DNA of 64,000 nt from Novosphingobium sp. (GTDB taxonomy: Bacteria > Pseudomonadota > Alphaproteobacteria > Sphingomonadales > Sphingomonadaceae), in the NCBI GenBank assembly GCA_024236215.1, contig JACKKX010000002.1:310001-374000 (forward strand), written 5' to 3'. Positions 34,982 through 45,781 of the stretch are shown in pieces (the stretch's first letter is position 1; every line of letters begins with the position of its first letter). Below the pieces are notes generated by a model that was not told the origin of the DNA, did no database searches, and worked only from the letters and a program-made list of their open reading frames with translations. A program made the translations under genes and the position numbers.

Positions 34982-36035
34982 CCACTTCGGCCAGAGGACG
35001 AGCTGCCTCGCGCAATGCCGCGGCAAACTGGTCGGTGGCCTTGTCCCAGCTGTATCCCGCGCCGACAACCGCCGCGGCGAGCGGATCGAGCCGCAGCGCC
35101 TTGCGGATTGCCAGCGACAGGTCCTCGTCGAGCGCGCCGACCGTCGCGGGCAGATCGCGGCACGGGCCGCGGCCCTCGCGCCCGATGATGTCGAGCGGGC
35201 CCTGCACCGGATAGGCGGCAACCGGAAGCCCGCATGACAGCGCCTCGATCAGTACCAGCCCAAAGGTATCGGTGCGGCTCGGGAAGACGAACACATCGGC
35301 CGAACAATAGGCCCGCGCCAGCTGCTCGCCCTGCAGCGCGCCCAGAAAGCGGACCTGGGGATAGCGCGCCTTGAGCGCGGCGAGATCGGGTCCGTCGCCC
35401 ACCACCACCTTGGTTCCCGGCACGGTGGCATCGAGGAAGGCGGGAAGGTTCTTTTCCGAGGCGACCCGCCCGACATAGAGCTGAACCGGGCCGGGCAGCA
35501 CTGCAAGCTCGGGCAAAGGGGCGTGGCCGGGATGGAACAGGCTGCGGTCGATCCCGCGGCTCCACAGCCGGGTCTGCGGCAGTCCGCGTTCTTCCAGCTC
35601 GCGCGCCAGCGAGGGGGTCGAAACCAGGATCGCGCGCGAAGGAGCGTGGAAGCGGCGGATCAGGGGCCAGAACCGCTCCGGGCTGAGCCCGGTTCGAACT
35701 GCGGCATAGTCGGGAAAGCGCGTGTGAAAGGCCGAGGTGAAGGGCACCTTGTGCGCCAGGCACCAGCCGCGCGCGCTCCATCCGATCGGCCCTTCGGTGG
35801 CGATATGCACCACATCAGGCGCAAAATGGCCCAGTGCGCGGCGGGTGCCGAAACGCGGTGCCATGGCCAGGCGGATTTCGCTGTAGCCGGGCAGGGGCAT
35901 GGTGCGGAACTGCGACGGAGTGATCAGCTCAACCTCATGGCCGCGCTCGATCAGCAGGTTCACCGTCATCGCCAGCGAACGGACCACGCCGTTGACCTGG
36001 GGGTGCCATGCGTCGGTGCAGATCGCGATTCTCAT
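34941..36035 (-). CDS. GT4-family glycosyltransferase (mannosyltransferase-like)
   Basis: 364 aa from ATG 36035, which overlaps the upstream stop (ATGA). GT-B fold: N-terminal AICTDAWHPQVNGVVRSL and GHEVELITPSQF, acceptor region HIATEGPIGWSARGWC and SAFHTRFPDY, and donor site YVGRVASEKNLPAFLDA, with SRTDTFGLVLIEALSCGLPV containing the EX7E motif. This resembles GDP-mannose-dependent alpha-mannosyltransferases (MgtA/PimB type) acting on glycolipids. It is coupled to an LpxH-like phosphoesterase, pointing to envelope lipid modification. Donor and acceptor are unproven. Confidence 0.82.
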   Translation of the reverse strand: MRIAICTDAWHPQVNGVVRSLAMTVNLLIERGHEVELITPSQFRTMPLPGYSEIRLAMAPRFGTRRALGHFAPDVVHIATEGPIGWSARGWCLAHKVPFTSAFHTRFPDYAAVRTGLSPERFWPLIRRFHAPSRAILVSTPSLARELEERGLPQTRLWSRGIDRSLFHPGHAPLPELAVLPGPVQLYVGRVASEKNLPAFLDATVPGTKVVVGDGPDLAALKARYPQVRFLGALQGEQLARAYCSADVFVFPSRTDTFGLVLIEALSCGLPVAAYPVQGPLDIIGREGRGPCRDLPATVGALDEDLSLAIRKALRLDPLAAAVVGAGYSWDKATDQFAAALREAARPLAEVAMPPAFPQMAVPA

Positions 36036-36904
36036 GCCTGTTCCTCTTCCATTTCGATGGCCGTTTCGGGTGTGAAGGCGGGGCGCTGCGCAGCCATGCG
36101 GTGCTCCTCGGCCCAATCGACGATGCTGATCGTGCCCGCCCGGTCCTCGACCAATGCGGTGCAGCTTTCGACCCAGTCGCCGTCGTTGTAATAGGTGATT
36201 TCGCCGATCTGGCGGATCTCAGCGGAATGGATATGGCCGCAGACCACGCCATCGACCTGCCGGTCGCGCGCGGCATGGGCCACGGCCTCCTCGAAGGCGC
36301 CGATGAACTGGACCGCGTTCTTGACCCGCTTCTTGAGGTAAGCCGAAAGCGACCAGTAGGGCAGCTTGAAGCGGCGCCGCACCGCGTTGAGCACCACGTT
36401 GAGCCGCAGCAGCAGCGAATAGGCCTTGTCGCCCAGAAAGGCGAGCCAGCGGGCATAGAGTACCACCGCGTCGAACCCGTCGCCGTGGGTGACCAGCAGG
36501 CGTCGCCCGTCGGCGGTGGTGTGGATCGCCTCGAGCGCCACCTCCACCCCGCCGAAACTCATGCCTGCATAGGGGCGCAGCATTTCGTCGTGATTGCCCG
36601 CCACCAGCACCACATGGGTGCCGCGGTGCGCCATCTTGAGCAGGCGGCGCACCACCTCGTTGTGCGCATCGGGCCAGTACCAGCCCTTGCGCAGTCGCCA
36701 GCCATCGACGATGTCGCCCACCAGATAGAGCGTCTCGCACTCGGTCGCGCGCAGGAAGTCGAGCAGCAGTTCGGCGTTGCAGCCGCGGGTGCCCAGGTGA
36801 ATGTCGGAGATCCACACCGTGCGATAACGCCGCTTGGGGCGGAACGAGCGCGGCTCGGGCAGGTCGAGCCACGATGGTAGGGTCTTGCCGGAACGATTCG
36901 CCAT
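36032..36904 (-). CDS. LpxH-like metallophosphoesterase (UDP-2,3-diacylglucosamine diphosphatase family)
   Basis: 290 aa calcineurin-like phosphoesterase. Metal-binding blocks in order: SDIHLGTRG (D-x-H), LVGDIVDGW (GD), VAGNHDEML (GNHD), THGDGFD (GH-type block) and CGHIHSAEI (GHxH). The family includes LpxH, which cleaves UDP-diacylglucosamine in lipid A synthesis, and related membrane-lipid hydrolases. It is translationally coupled to the glycosyltransferase. It is longer than E. coli LpxH (about 240 aa), so a different substrate is possible. Confidence 0.82.
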   Translation of the reverse strand: MANRSGKTLPSWLDLPEPRSFRPKRRYRTVWISDIHLGTRGCNAELLLDFLRATECETLYLVGDIVDGWRLRKGWYWPDAHNEVVRRLLKMAHRGTHVVLVAGNHDEMLRPYAGMSFGGVEVALEAIHTTADGRRLLVTHGDGFDAVVLYARWLAFLGDKAYSLLLRLNVVLNAVRRRFKLPYWSLSAYLKKRVKNAVQFIGAFEEAVAHAARDRQVDGVVCGHIHSAEIRQIGEITYYNDGDWVESCTALVEDRAGTISIVDWAEEHRMAAQRPAFTPETAIEMEEEQA

Positions 36905-37040
36905 CCGATTTCCGCCATTTCAGCCTCGGTTGAGATCGCTCTGCCCGGCTTGCGTTGCACTTGTGTGGCGATGTGACGGAGCTGTGACAGTGGCGGAAAA
37001 ACCGTCGCTTTGGCCGTGACGGCGGGGCATTCGCGCGTTA

Positions 37041-37055
37041 GAACAGTGCGCGAAC
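37041..37055. promoter_or_regulatory. LexA (SOS) box at recN
   Basis: GAAC-AGTGCGC-GAAC is an exact GAAC-N7-GAAC direct repeat, the complement of the alphaproteobacterial LexA operator GTTC-N7-GTTC. It ends on the base before the recN ATG (37056), so LexA would block the start region itself. recN is a standard SOS gene, which supports the site. Confidence 0.85.
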
Positions 37056-38720
37056 ATGCTGACCCGCCTCGCCATCCGCAATGTCGTGCTGATCGACGCG
37101 CTCGAACTGGAGTTCGCGGGCGGGCTGGGCGTGCTGACCGGGGAGACCGGGGCGGGCAAGTCGATCCTGCTCGATGCATTGGGTCTGGCGCTGGGCGCGC
37201 GCGCGGAAACCGCGCTGGTCCGCGCCGGAGCGGATCAGGCCAGCGTTTCCGCCAGCTTCGAGTTTGCCGCCATGCCCGCGCCGATCCGCGCGATCCTGGC
37301 CGAGGCCGAGGTGGACGTCGAGCCGGGCGAGGCACTGATCGTCAAGCGCCGGGTCCGTGCCGATGGCGGATCGAAGGCCTTCATCAACGATCAGGCGGTC
37401 GGCGCCGCGCTTCTGCGCGAACTGTCATCCCATCTGGTCGAACTGCACGGCCAGCACGACGATCGCGGCCTGGTCAACCCGCGCGGGCACCGGGCGCTGC
37501 TCGATCGCTACGCACGCGGCGATATTGCTGCGGTGGAGGCGGCGTGGAATGCCTGGCGCGGAGCCGAGGAGGCTCTTAGAGCGGCGCGCGCCCGGATCGT
37601 CAAGTCCGGGGCTGACCGTGACCTGCTGCTGGCCCATCTGGCCGAGCTGACCGCGCTCGAACCGGCCGAGGGCGAGGAGCAGCAGCTCGCCGAGGCCCGC
37701 GCCGCGATGCAGAAGGGCGAGAAGCTGACCGACGATCTCGCCGTCTTGCAGATGCTGTGGGCGGGATCGGATTCGGCGCTTGCCACGCTGCGCGGCGCGG
37801 CGCGGCGGCTTGACCGGATCGCTGGGGAGCATCCGCTGCTGGCCGAGGCGCTCGCCGCGCTTGACCGTGCGGTGATCGAGGCGGGCGAGGCCGAGGACCG
37901 GCTGGAGCGCGCGGCCGAAGCCCTGGCCCACGATCCCGCCGCGCTTGACCGGATCGAAACCCGCCTGTTCGATCTGCGCGCCGCCGCGCGCAAACACCAG
38001 TGCCAGGTTGACGATCTGCCCGCGCGGATGCGCGCGATGCGCGGCGAGCTCGATGCGATCGCGAGCGGCGAGGCGGAGCTGGCCGGGCTAGAGGTGGCGG
38101 CGCGGGATGCGCGAGACGCATACTGCGAACGGGCGGAGGCGCTGTCGGCAGTGCGTCATTCCGCCGCGCAGCGGCTCGATACGGCGGTGGCGGGCGAGCT
38201 GGCGCCGCTCAAGCTCGATGCCGCGCGGTTTCGCACCGCGCTGACGCGGCTGCCCGAGGAGCAATGGGCAGCCGCCGGGATCGACCGGGTCGAATTCCTG
38301 ATCTCGACCAACCCCGGCGCCGATTTCGCCCCGCTCGCCAAGATCGCCAGCGGGGGCGAGCTTTCGCGCTTCATCCTCGCGCTGAAAGTGGCGCTCGCGG
38401 AAGAGGGCGGAGCGGCCACGGTGATCTTCGATGAGATCGATCGCGGGGTGGGCGGCGCGGTTGCCAGCGCGATCGGCGAGCGGCTGGCGCGGCTGGCCGT
38501 GCAAGGGCAGCTGCTGGCCGTCACCCACAGCCCGCAGGTCGCCGCGCGCGGGCAGCAGCACTACGTCATCGCCAAATCGAGCGAGGGCACTGTCACCCGC
38601 ACCTCGGTAAGCCTGCTCGACGAGGCCGGACGGCAGGAGGAAATCGCCCGAATGCTCTCCGGCGCGGAAATCACGCCCGAAGCCCGTGCCCAGGCCGATC
38701 GCTTGCTCGAGGGGGTGTAG
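37056..38720 (+). CDS. recN: DNA repair ATPase RecN
   Basis: 554 aa SMC-like protein: Walker A (LTGETGAGKSILLDALGLAL), long coiled-coil arms, the ABC signature near KIASGGELSRFILALK and Walker B (TVIFDEIDRGVGG). RecN tethers broken DNA ends in recombinational repair. The SOS box abuts the start codon and there is no ribosome site between, which suggests a leaderless message or that translation begins slightly downstream. The next gene starts 2 nt after the stop. Confidence 0.97.
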   Translation: MLTRLAIRNVVLIDALELEFAGGLGVLTGETGAGKSILLDALGLALGARAETALVRAGADQASVSASFEFAAMPAPIRAILAEAEVDVEPGEALIVKRRVRADGGSKAFINDQAVGAALLRELSSHLVELHGQHDDRGLVNPRGHRALLDRYARGDIAAVEAAWNAWRGAEEALRAARARIVKSGADRDLLLAHLAELTALEPAEGEEQQLAEARAAMQKGEKLTDDLAVLQMLWAGSDSALATLRGAARRLDRIAGEHPLLAEALAALDRAVIEAGEAEDRLERAAEALAHDPAALDRIETRLFDLRAAARKHQCQVDDLPARMRAMRGELDAIASGEAELAGLEVAARDARDAYCERAEALSAVRHSAAQRLDTAVAGELAPLKLDAARFRTALTRLPEEQWAAAGIDRVEFLISTNPGADFAPLAKIASGGELSRFILALKVALAEEGGAATVIFDEIDRGVGGAVASAIGERLARLAVQGQLLAVTHSPQVAARGQQHYVIAKSSEGTVTRTSVSLLDEAGRQEEIARMLSGAEITPEARAQADRLLEGV

Positions 38721-38722
38721 AA

Positions 38723-39409
38723 GTGGACCATCCTCTCGATCGCCCGGTCTGGAACATGCTCACCGGACGCCAGGCGGGGCTGGCGCGCGGCGATGCGCGG
38801 GCGCTGCGGATCGACCCAGGATATGGGCCTTTCGCAGCCGCTCGCGATGCCTCGGCCGAGGCGCAGACCGGGCTCGGAGCCTTGCTGGAGGGGGATCGCG
38901 ACGTGCTCTGGCTGGTCGAGCCAAAGGAATGGCCTGTGCCGCCCGGAGCGCGGATCGTGCGCACCGCGCCGCTCCTGCAGATGGTGGCCGAAGCGCCCGT
39001 GCCGCCGCAGCCGGGCGACGTGGAAGCGGTGGTGCTGGGCGAAGACGATGCGGCAGAGATGGCTGCGCTGGCCTATGCCACCGAGCCGGGGCCGTGGGGC
39101 GAGTTGACCCGGCACTATGGCACCTTCCACGGCATCCGCCGCCACGGCCGGCTGGTGGCGATGGCGGGTGAGCGGATGCGCCCGGGTGAAGGTCTGGCCG
39201 AGGTTTCGGGGGTCTGCACTCTGCCCGACTATCGCGGCCAGGGGCTGGCCGCCGGGCTGATCCGCACGGTCATGGCCGGCCTTGTCGCGCGCGGCGATAC
39301 GCCGTTTCTCCATTCCTATGCCGGCAACATTTCGGCGATCCGGCTCTACCAGTCGCTCGGCTTTTCCCCCCGCCGCGAAATGGTGGTCACCGTGCTGGCG
39401 CGGGCCTAG
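38723..39409 (+). CDS. GNAT-family N-acetyltransferase
   Basis: 228 aa from a GTG 2 nt after recN, with GAGGGGGTG as a ribosome site inside the recN end. The acetyl-CoA fold is in the C-terminal half: VSGVCTLPDYRGQGLAAGLI and LHSYAGNISAIRLYQSLGFS. The N-terminal 100 residues are a degenerate second GNAT-like or substrate domain. It lies between recN and ligA and is probably cotranscribed with both. Substrate unknown. Confidence 0.8.
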   Translation: MDHPLDRPVWNMLTGRQAGLARGDARALRIDPGYGPFAAARDASAEAQTGLGALLEGDRDVLWLVEPKEWPVPPGARIVRTAPLLQMVAEAPVPPQPGDVEAVVLGEDDAAEMAALAYATEPGPWGELTRHYGTFHGIRRHGRLVAMAGERMRPGEGLAEVSGVCTLPDYRGQGLAAGLIRTVMAGLVARGDTPFLHSYAGNISAIRLYQSLGFSPRREMVVTVLARA

Positions 39410-41482
<2,073 letters not shown>

Positions 41483-41558
41483 ATGCGTGGTTACTCCGAA
41501 TTAACCTTATCAAACTATTGATCCAGCCACGGAATTGCATCCGCAAAGGGGTCGGATC

Positions 41559-41744
41559 ATGAAGGCGATGAAGAAACTTCTTGGCAATGTGCGCGGTGCT
41601 GCCGCGGTTGAGCTTGCATTGATTCTCGGGCTGATGGTGGTGGGGCTGCTGGCCTCGGTTGGCAATCTCGGCTCCGAAGTGCAGAGCAGCTACAACGATA
41701 CCGCGACCAAGGTGGCCGATGCCACCGCCCAGGCGGCCAACTAG
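41559..41744 (+). CDS. Flp-type (type IVb) pilin
   Basis: 61 aa from ATG 41559 with AAAGGGG upstream. A short basic leader (MKAMKKLLGNVRG) ends in Gly, and the mature part starts AAAVELALILGLMVVGLLAS with Glu at position 5, the rule for class III prepilin peptidase substrates. The usual Tyr after that Glu is Leu. The rest (SSYNDTATKVADATAQ) fits a small pilin. No Tad/Cpa secretion genes are in the window, so it is a solitary pilin gene. Confidence 0.75.
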   Translation: MKAMKKLLGNVRGAAAVELALILGLMVVGLLASVGNLGSEVQSSYNDTATKVADATAQAAN

Positions 41745-41772
41745 AGCCTCCACCTAATCAGGACAGGCTCTA
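41742..41772. terminator. bidirectional hairpin between convergent genes
   Basis: TAGAGCCT at 41742-41749 and AGGCTCTA at 41765-41772 form an 8-bp stem with a 15-nt loop, overlapping the stop codons of the pilin gene (plus) and the GNAT gene (minus). Position suits a shared terminator; the T-tracts are short. Confidence 0.5.
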
Positions 41773-42228
41773 AAGCTCCAGCTTGTAGCCGAAGTGCGAT
41801 TGCCTGAAGCCCAGCCGGTCATAGAACCGGTGGGCTTTTTCGCGTGACTTGTGGGTGGTGAGCTGCGCGATCCGGCAGCCGCGTTCGCGAAAGCGGTCGA
41901 GCGCCCAGGCGATCATCTCTGCGCCCAGACCCTGCGAGCGCAGCGGCGCGGCGATCCGCACTGCCTCGATCAGTCCGCGCCAGGCGCCCTTGTGGGATAG
42001 CCCGGGCAGAAACGAGAGCTGCATCGTGCCCACGACCTTGCCGTCGAGTTCGGCCACTGCAAGCAGCTGATCGGGGCTGACATCGAGCGCGGCGAAGGCA
42101 TCGCGGTATCCGCGATCGAGCAAGCCTGTGGCCGTTTCGCGCCCCTGACCAAGCGGATCGTCGGCCAGCAGCGCCACAATCGCGGGCAGATCCGAAGCTG
42201 CGGCCTTGCGCATGGTGATTGCCGTCAT
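41770..42228 (-). CDS. GNAT-family N-acetyltransferase
   Basis: 152 aa, compact single GNAT domain: ITMRKAAASDLPAIVALLAD at the N-terminus, the acetyl-CoA loop RIAAPLRSQGLGAEMIAWAL, and the C-terminal THKSREKAHRFYDRLGF. Its ATG overlaps the stop of the EamA exporter gene (ATGA), so it is the last of a five-gene operon that starts with the SDR gene. Acceptor substrate unknown; in such operons GNAT proteins often modify small molecules. Confidence 0.85.
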   Translation of the reverse strand: MTAITMRKAAASDLPAIVALLADDPLGQGRETATGLLDRGYRDAFAALDVSPDQLLAVAELDGKVVGTMQLSFLPGLSHKGAWRGLIEAVRIAAPLRSQGLGAEMIAWALDRFRERGCRIAQLTTHKSREKAHRFYDRLGFRQSHFGYKLEL

Positions 42229-43106
42229 GAATGCTCCTGTGCTTGCGGGATCGGCGCGCCGGTGCGGCGCAGCGCCACGATCAGCACCCCGATCAGGGCG
42301 ATGGCCGATCCTGCGATCGTGCGCGTTTCGAGCCGGTCTCCGGTGATCGCAATTCCCATGCCGATGGTGGCGAGCGGGGTGATCAGCGTGAGCGGCGAAA
42401 GCAGGTTCGCCTCATAACGCTGGATCAGCACGTAATAGGCGGTGTGCGCCAGCACGGAGACGACCAGCGCCGAAAACAGCACCGCGCCAACGAAGGGCCA
42501 GCCAGCAGCGGCGGCATGAAACCAGTCCTGGCGCTCAAGCAGCGCGCTCAGCGGCAAGAGCAGGGCAAGGCTGCTCATCCCCACCCAGGCCTGAAAGCGC
42601 AGCGGTGCAACCTCGTCCATCTGCTTCATCAGCACCGCGCCTAGCGAACCCGAGAACGCAGCCGCCAGGATCGTTACCATCCCCGCCGAAACCGCGATTC
42701 CCGGCTCCCACACCACCAGCAGCACACCGGCCAAGGTCAGCGCGATGCCCAGCGCGCGGCGCCAGTGGATCCGCTCGCCCAGCATCGCGATCGAGAGCAG
42801 GGTGGTCATCGGTACCCCGGCCTGGGCCACTACCGCCGCTTCGGACGGGCTGATGCTCTGCAGGCCGATGAACAGCAAGGCGAAGTTCCCGCCGCCCATC
42901 AGCAGCCCCACCAGCACGATCCGCCAGGGCGGGCGCGGCATCGGCCGCAGCCAGGGCAGGGTGGCAAGCGCGACGATCGCAAAGCGCAGCGCGGCATAGA
43001 ACAGCGGCGGCACCTGCCACATGCCCACCACCAGCTTGCTCACCACGTTGTTGGCGGCCCAGATCAGGCAAATCCCGACCAGGATCACGAAATCGCGCAG
43101 GCTCAC
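42225..43106 (-). CDS. EamA-family (DMT superfamily) transporter
   Basis: 293 aa with ten membrane helices in two EamA repeats (LVGICLIWAANNVVSKLVVG starts the first; ILAAAFSGSLGAVLMKQMDE the second). DMT exporters move amino acids, nucleotides or drugs out of the cell. It starts 4 nt after prmA and overlaps the GNAT gene. A metabolite efflux role is inferred from family only. Confidence 0.87.
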   Translation of the reverse strand: MSLRDFVILVGICLIWAANNVVSKLVVGMWQVPPLFYAALRFAIVALATLPWLRPMPRPPWRIVLVGLLMGGGNFALLFIGLQSISPSEAAVVAQAGVPMTTLLSIAMLGERIHWRRALGIALTLAGVLLVVWEPGIAVSAGMVTILAAAFSGSLGAVLMKQMDEVAPLRFQAWVGMSSLALLLPLSALLERQDWFHAAAAGWPFVGAVLFSALVVSVLAHTAYYVLIQRYEANLLSPLTLITPLATIGMGIAITGDRLETRTIAGSAIALIGVLIVALRRTGAPIPQAQEHS

Positions 43107-43110
43107 GCGG

Positions 43111-44016
43111 TCACCACGCCCGGCGCTTTCTCAGCCAGAGGATCGACCAGTCGCCGCAGACCATCCGCGCCGCCAGCCGCAATCCGGCGCGGCGGCAGGC
43201 CCGGCGGACCTGGGCCTCCTGGGTTTCGAGCAGCCCCGCCAGCAGCAGGTGGCCGCCGGGGACCAGCGCCCCGGCAAAGTCGGGCGCCAAGCCGATCAAC
43301 GGCCCGGCAAGGATGTTGGCGATAATTAGATCGTAGGGGCCGCGCGCCGCCAAGAGCGGATGGTCCATTCCATCGGCCGCGAGCATGGTCAGCTGGCCCG
43401 GACCGGCGCCCATTGCCACGCCATTGGCACGGGCATTGTCCTCGACCACGCCGATGCACACCGCATCGATATCGCTCGCGGTGGCCAGCGCGCGCGGCCA
43501 AAGCTCCAGCGCGGCAAAGGCGAGCAAGCCGGTGCCGGTGCCGATATCGGCCAGATTGCGCACCACCAGTCCCTGCGCCTTCATGTGGCTGAGCATGGCG
43601 AGGCATCCGGCGGTGGTTGCGTGCTGGCCGGTGCCGAAGGCCTGGCTGGCAGGGATGCGGAAATCGCGCACTCCTGCTTCGCCCAGCGGCGGATGGTCGG
43701 GTGTGTGGACGTGAAAGCGCCCGGCGCGGATCGGCTCGAGCCCTTGCTGGCTGTGGGTCAGCCAGTCGATCGCAGGCAGCTTTTCCTGCGCCAGCGGCGG
43801 GGGCTTGCCGGGAAACAGCCCGGCCACCGCCGCCTTGTCGGCCTTGCCGGGCTTGCGCGGCAGCCAGGCTTCAAGCTGCCAGTCTTCGGGCCGGTCCTCG
43901 GCCACTTCGCTTCCCGAGATGACGATATCGGGATCCCAGTCAAAGGCGTCTTCGTGCGCGAGCAGGGCAGCTTCGATCACTCCGCGTGGGGCAAAAGCGA
44001 TCAGTTTCCAGCTCAC
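43111..44016 (-). CDS. prmA: ribosomal protein L11 methyltransferase
   Basis: 301 aa from a GTG that overlaps the stop of the beta-lactamase gene (GTGA). N-terminal domain MSWKLIAFAPRGVIEAALLA, then the class I methyltransferase signature FGTGQHATTAGCLAML, ADIGTGTGLLAFAALEL and NILAGPLIGLAPDFA. PrmA trimethylates ribosomal protein L11. It is unusual to find it in the middle of a tightly packed operon with a metallo-beta-lactamase and exporters. Confidence 0.93.
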   Translation of the reverse strand: MSWKLIAFAPRGVIEAALLAHEDAFDWDPDIVISGSEVAEDRPEDWQLEAWLPRKPGKADKAAVAGLFPGKPPPLAQEKLPAIDWLTHSQQGLEPIRAGRFHVHTPDHPPLGEAGVRDFRIPASQAFGTGQHATTAGCLAMLSHMKAQGLVVRNLADIGTGTGLLAFAALELWPRALATASDIDAVCIGVVEDNARANGVAMGAGPGQLTMLAADGMDHPLLAARGPYDLIIANILAGPLIGLAPDFAGALVPGGHLLLAGLLETQEAQVRRACRRAGLRLAARMVCGDWSILWLRKRRAW

Positions 44017-44954
44017 TTCGCCTTCTCCGCCGCGATCCGGGCGGTAAAGGTTTCCCGCGCGGTCCGGGCATAGGCCAGGCACGCGCCCGGCTGGGCGAGC
44101 GGCTTGACGCCGGACAAGCGCGGAAGCAGATCGCTCACGGCCGGGTGCGGGGTGATCAGGATATCGCAGGGCATGGCGGAAATCGCTGTCAGCCCGGCCT
44201 CGATCCCCCTGATCCGGGGCGGATGATCGGAAAACCGGAAGCCGTCTGGTGCCGGTGTGCTGACGCTGTCAGCATAGGCGATGGTGCGGCAGACGCCGCC
44301 TTCGCATTCCTTCCAGTACCACGAGGTCGAGCCGGGGGAATGCGCCGGGGTGGCGACCGCGACGAAGCTGACATCGCCCACGGTAAGCCGCTGGCGATCG
44401 CGCAAGGTCTGCGCAACCTTGAGCGGGGGCAACTCGTGCCCGGCGAAGAAGGGCAATTGCGGATCGTCTGGCGATGCCTTGCCGCTCGATAGGGCGCTCA
44501 GCTGGTTCGGTCCGGCCACGATCCGGGCGCCGGTAAGCTTCTGGATTTCGGGCACGGCACCGGCATGGTCCCAATGTTCATGGCTGACCAGAATCCAGCG
44601 GATCTGGCGCGGGTTGAACCCCAGCCGGCGGATATTGGCAATCACCAGCGGCGCGGCTTCGGGCACTCCGCCGTCCAGCAAGACCAGCCCTGCGCCGGTT
44701 TCGACCAGCAGCGAGGTTATGCCGCAGGTGCCGACATACCAGGTTCCGCCATAGACATGCGCTGGCGGCGCGGGAACGGCCCAGCCCTTTGCGCTCCAGG
44801 GATCCACCCCTTTGCAGGCGGCATCGATGTTGCGCGATGCCCCGGGGTGCGGCGCGGCGCGCTGCGCGAGCGAGGGGAGCGCGAAGGCCAGCCCCAAAGC
44901 CGCCGTCACCGCCACCAGCCTGCGCGCCCATGCCGTGCCCAGCCTAGCGGACAT
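44013..44954 (-). CDS. subclass B3 metallo-beta-lactamase
   Basis: 313 aa from ATG 44954, chosen for GGAGCAAGCT upstream; ATG 44972 is possible. Signal peptide (RRLVAVTAALGLAFALPSLA). The zinc ligands follow the B3 pattern: H125-x-H127-x-D129-H130 (SHEHWDHAG), H205 (TPAHSPGSTSW) and H270 (ITPHP), with a B3-type Ser in YADSVSTP, and no Cys at the B1/B2 position. Such periplasmic enzymes hydrolyse penicillins, cephalosporins and carbapenems. Activity cannot be judged from sequence; a related hydrolase for another substrate is possible. Confidence 0.85.
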   Translation of the reverse strand: MSARLGTAWARRLVAVTAALGLAFALPSLAQRAAPHPGASRNIDAACKGVDPWSAKGWAVPAPPAHVYGGTWYVGTCGITSLLVETGAGLVLLDGGVPEAAPLVIANIRRLGFNPRQIRWILVSHEHWDHAGAVPEIQKLTGARIVAGPNQLSALSSGKASPDDPQLPFFAGHELPPLKVAQTLRDRQRLTVGDVSFVAVATPAHSPGSTSWYWKECEGGVCRTIAYADSVSTPAPDGFRFSDHPPRIRGIEAGLTAISAMPCDILITPHPAVSDLLPRLSGVKPLAQPGACLAYARTARETFTARIAAEKAK

Positions 44955-45660
44955 AGCTTGCTCCGTTGGCATCGAGGACCGCGCCGGTCATGCTTTCGGG
45001 CGCGTCGAGCGCACAGAACACCGCCATGGTGGCGATCTCATCGGGCGTGGCGACGCGGCCCAGCGGGATATCGGCAAGGAGCCCCGCGCCGCCGCGGCTG
45101 GCAAGGTAATCGTCGGCCATCGAGGTATCGGTGAAGCCGGGGCAGATCGCGTAGCTCATGATCCCCTTGATCGCATAGTGCCGGGCGATGGTCTTGTGCA
45201 TCGCGATCATCCCGGCCTTGGCTGCGGCATAGTGCCAGTGATCGGGCGAATCGCCCCGGTATCCCGCGCGGCTGGCGATGTGGACGATCCGCCCCGGCTG
45301 ATCGTCGGCCAGCCAGTGCTTGACCGCGAAGCGCGACAGCTCGGCGGCGGCGGTCAGGTTGATCCGCAGCGTGTCTTCCCAGTTGTCGAGCCATTCGATG
45401 TCGCTGAGGCCGATGGGGTTGGCCGCAAACATCCCGGCATTGTTTACCAGCATCGCAATCTGTCCGTCCGCGCGGTCAAGCGCTTCGTCCCACAGGCGAC
45501 CGGGCGCGGTGGGATCGGCAAGGTCGGCCGGAATCGTGTCGGCATCGATGGCGCGGGTGGCGTGGCCGATCACGCGCAGGCCGCGCTGGCGCAACCGGCG
45601 GGCGATCGCCAAGCCGATCCCGCGCGACGATCCGGTGACAAGGGCAACAGGCTGGGTCAT
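44944..45660 (-). CDS. short-chain dehydrogenase/reductase
   Basis: 238 aa from ATG 45660. NAD(P) motif VTGSSRGIGLAIARRL, NNAG in LVNNAGMF, and catalytic Tyr and Lys in HWHYAAAKAG with the partner Ser in HIASRAG. It fits 3-oxoacyl-ACP-reductase-like SDRs. It is first in the overlapping minus-strand operon and overlaps the beta-lactamase gene by 11 nt. Substrate unknown. Confidence 0.85.
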   Translation of the reverse strand: MTQPVALVTGSSRGIGLAIARRLRQRGLRVIGHATRAIDADTIPADLADPTAPGRLWDEALDRADGQIAMLVNNAGMFAANPIGLSDIEWLDNWEDTLRINLTAAAELSRFAVKHWLADDQPGRIVHIASRAGYRGDSPDHWHYAAAKAGMIAMHKTIARHYAIKGIMSYAICPGFTDTSMADDYLASRGGAGLLADIPLGRVATPDEIATMAVFCALDAPESMTGAVLDANGASYVR

Positions 45661-45704
45661 GCGCCATGCTCTAGGGCAGGGCGTGAAAACCGCCAAGCAC
45701 CCGC

Positions 45705-45732
45705 TTGCACAGGCAGACGTTTTGACTATGGG
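45705..45732 (+). promoter_or_regulatory. weak candidate promoter for the sdh operon
   Basis: TTGCAC followed after 16 bp by TATGGG, about 50 bp before sdhC in the divergent gap with the SDR gene. Matches are partial, so this is only the best-looking pair in the interval. Confidence 0.28.
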
Positions 45733-45781
45733 GGTGCGAGAAGGGCCTTTGCCCCGATCCAGCAACCCAAGGGGAAACCCA

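Noticed and set aside
45320-45781. N-terminal extension of sdhC by about 150 residues
   Set aside because: The extension is antisense to the SDR gene and sdhC homology starts at ATG 45782.
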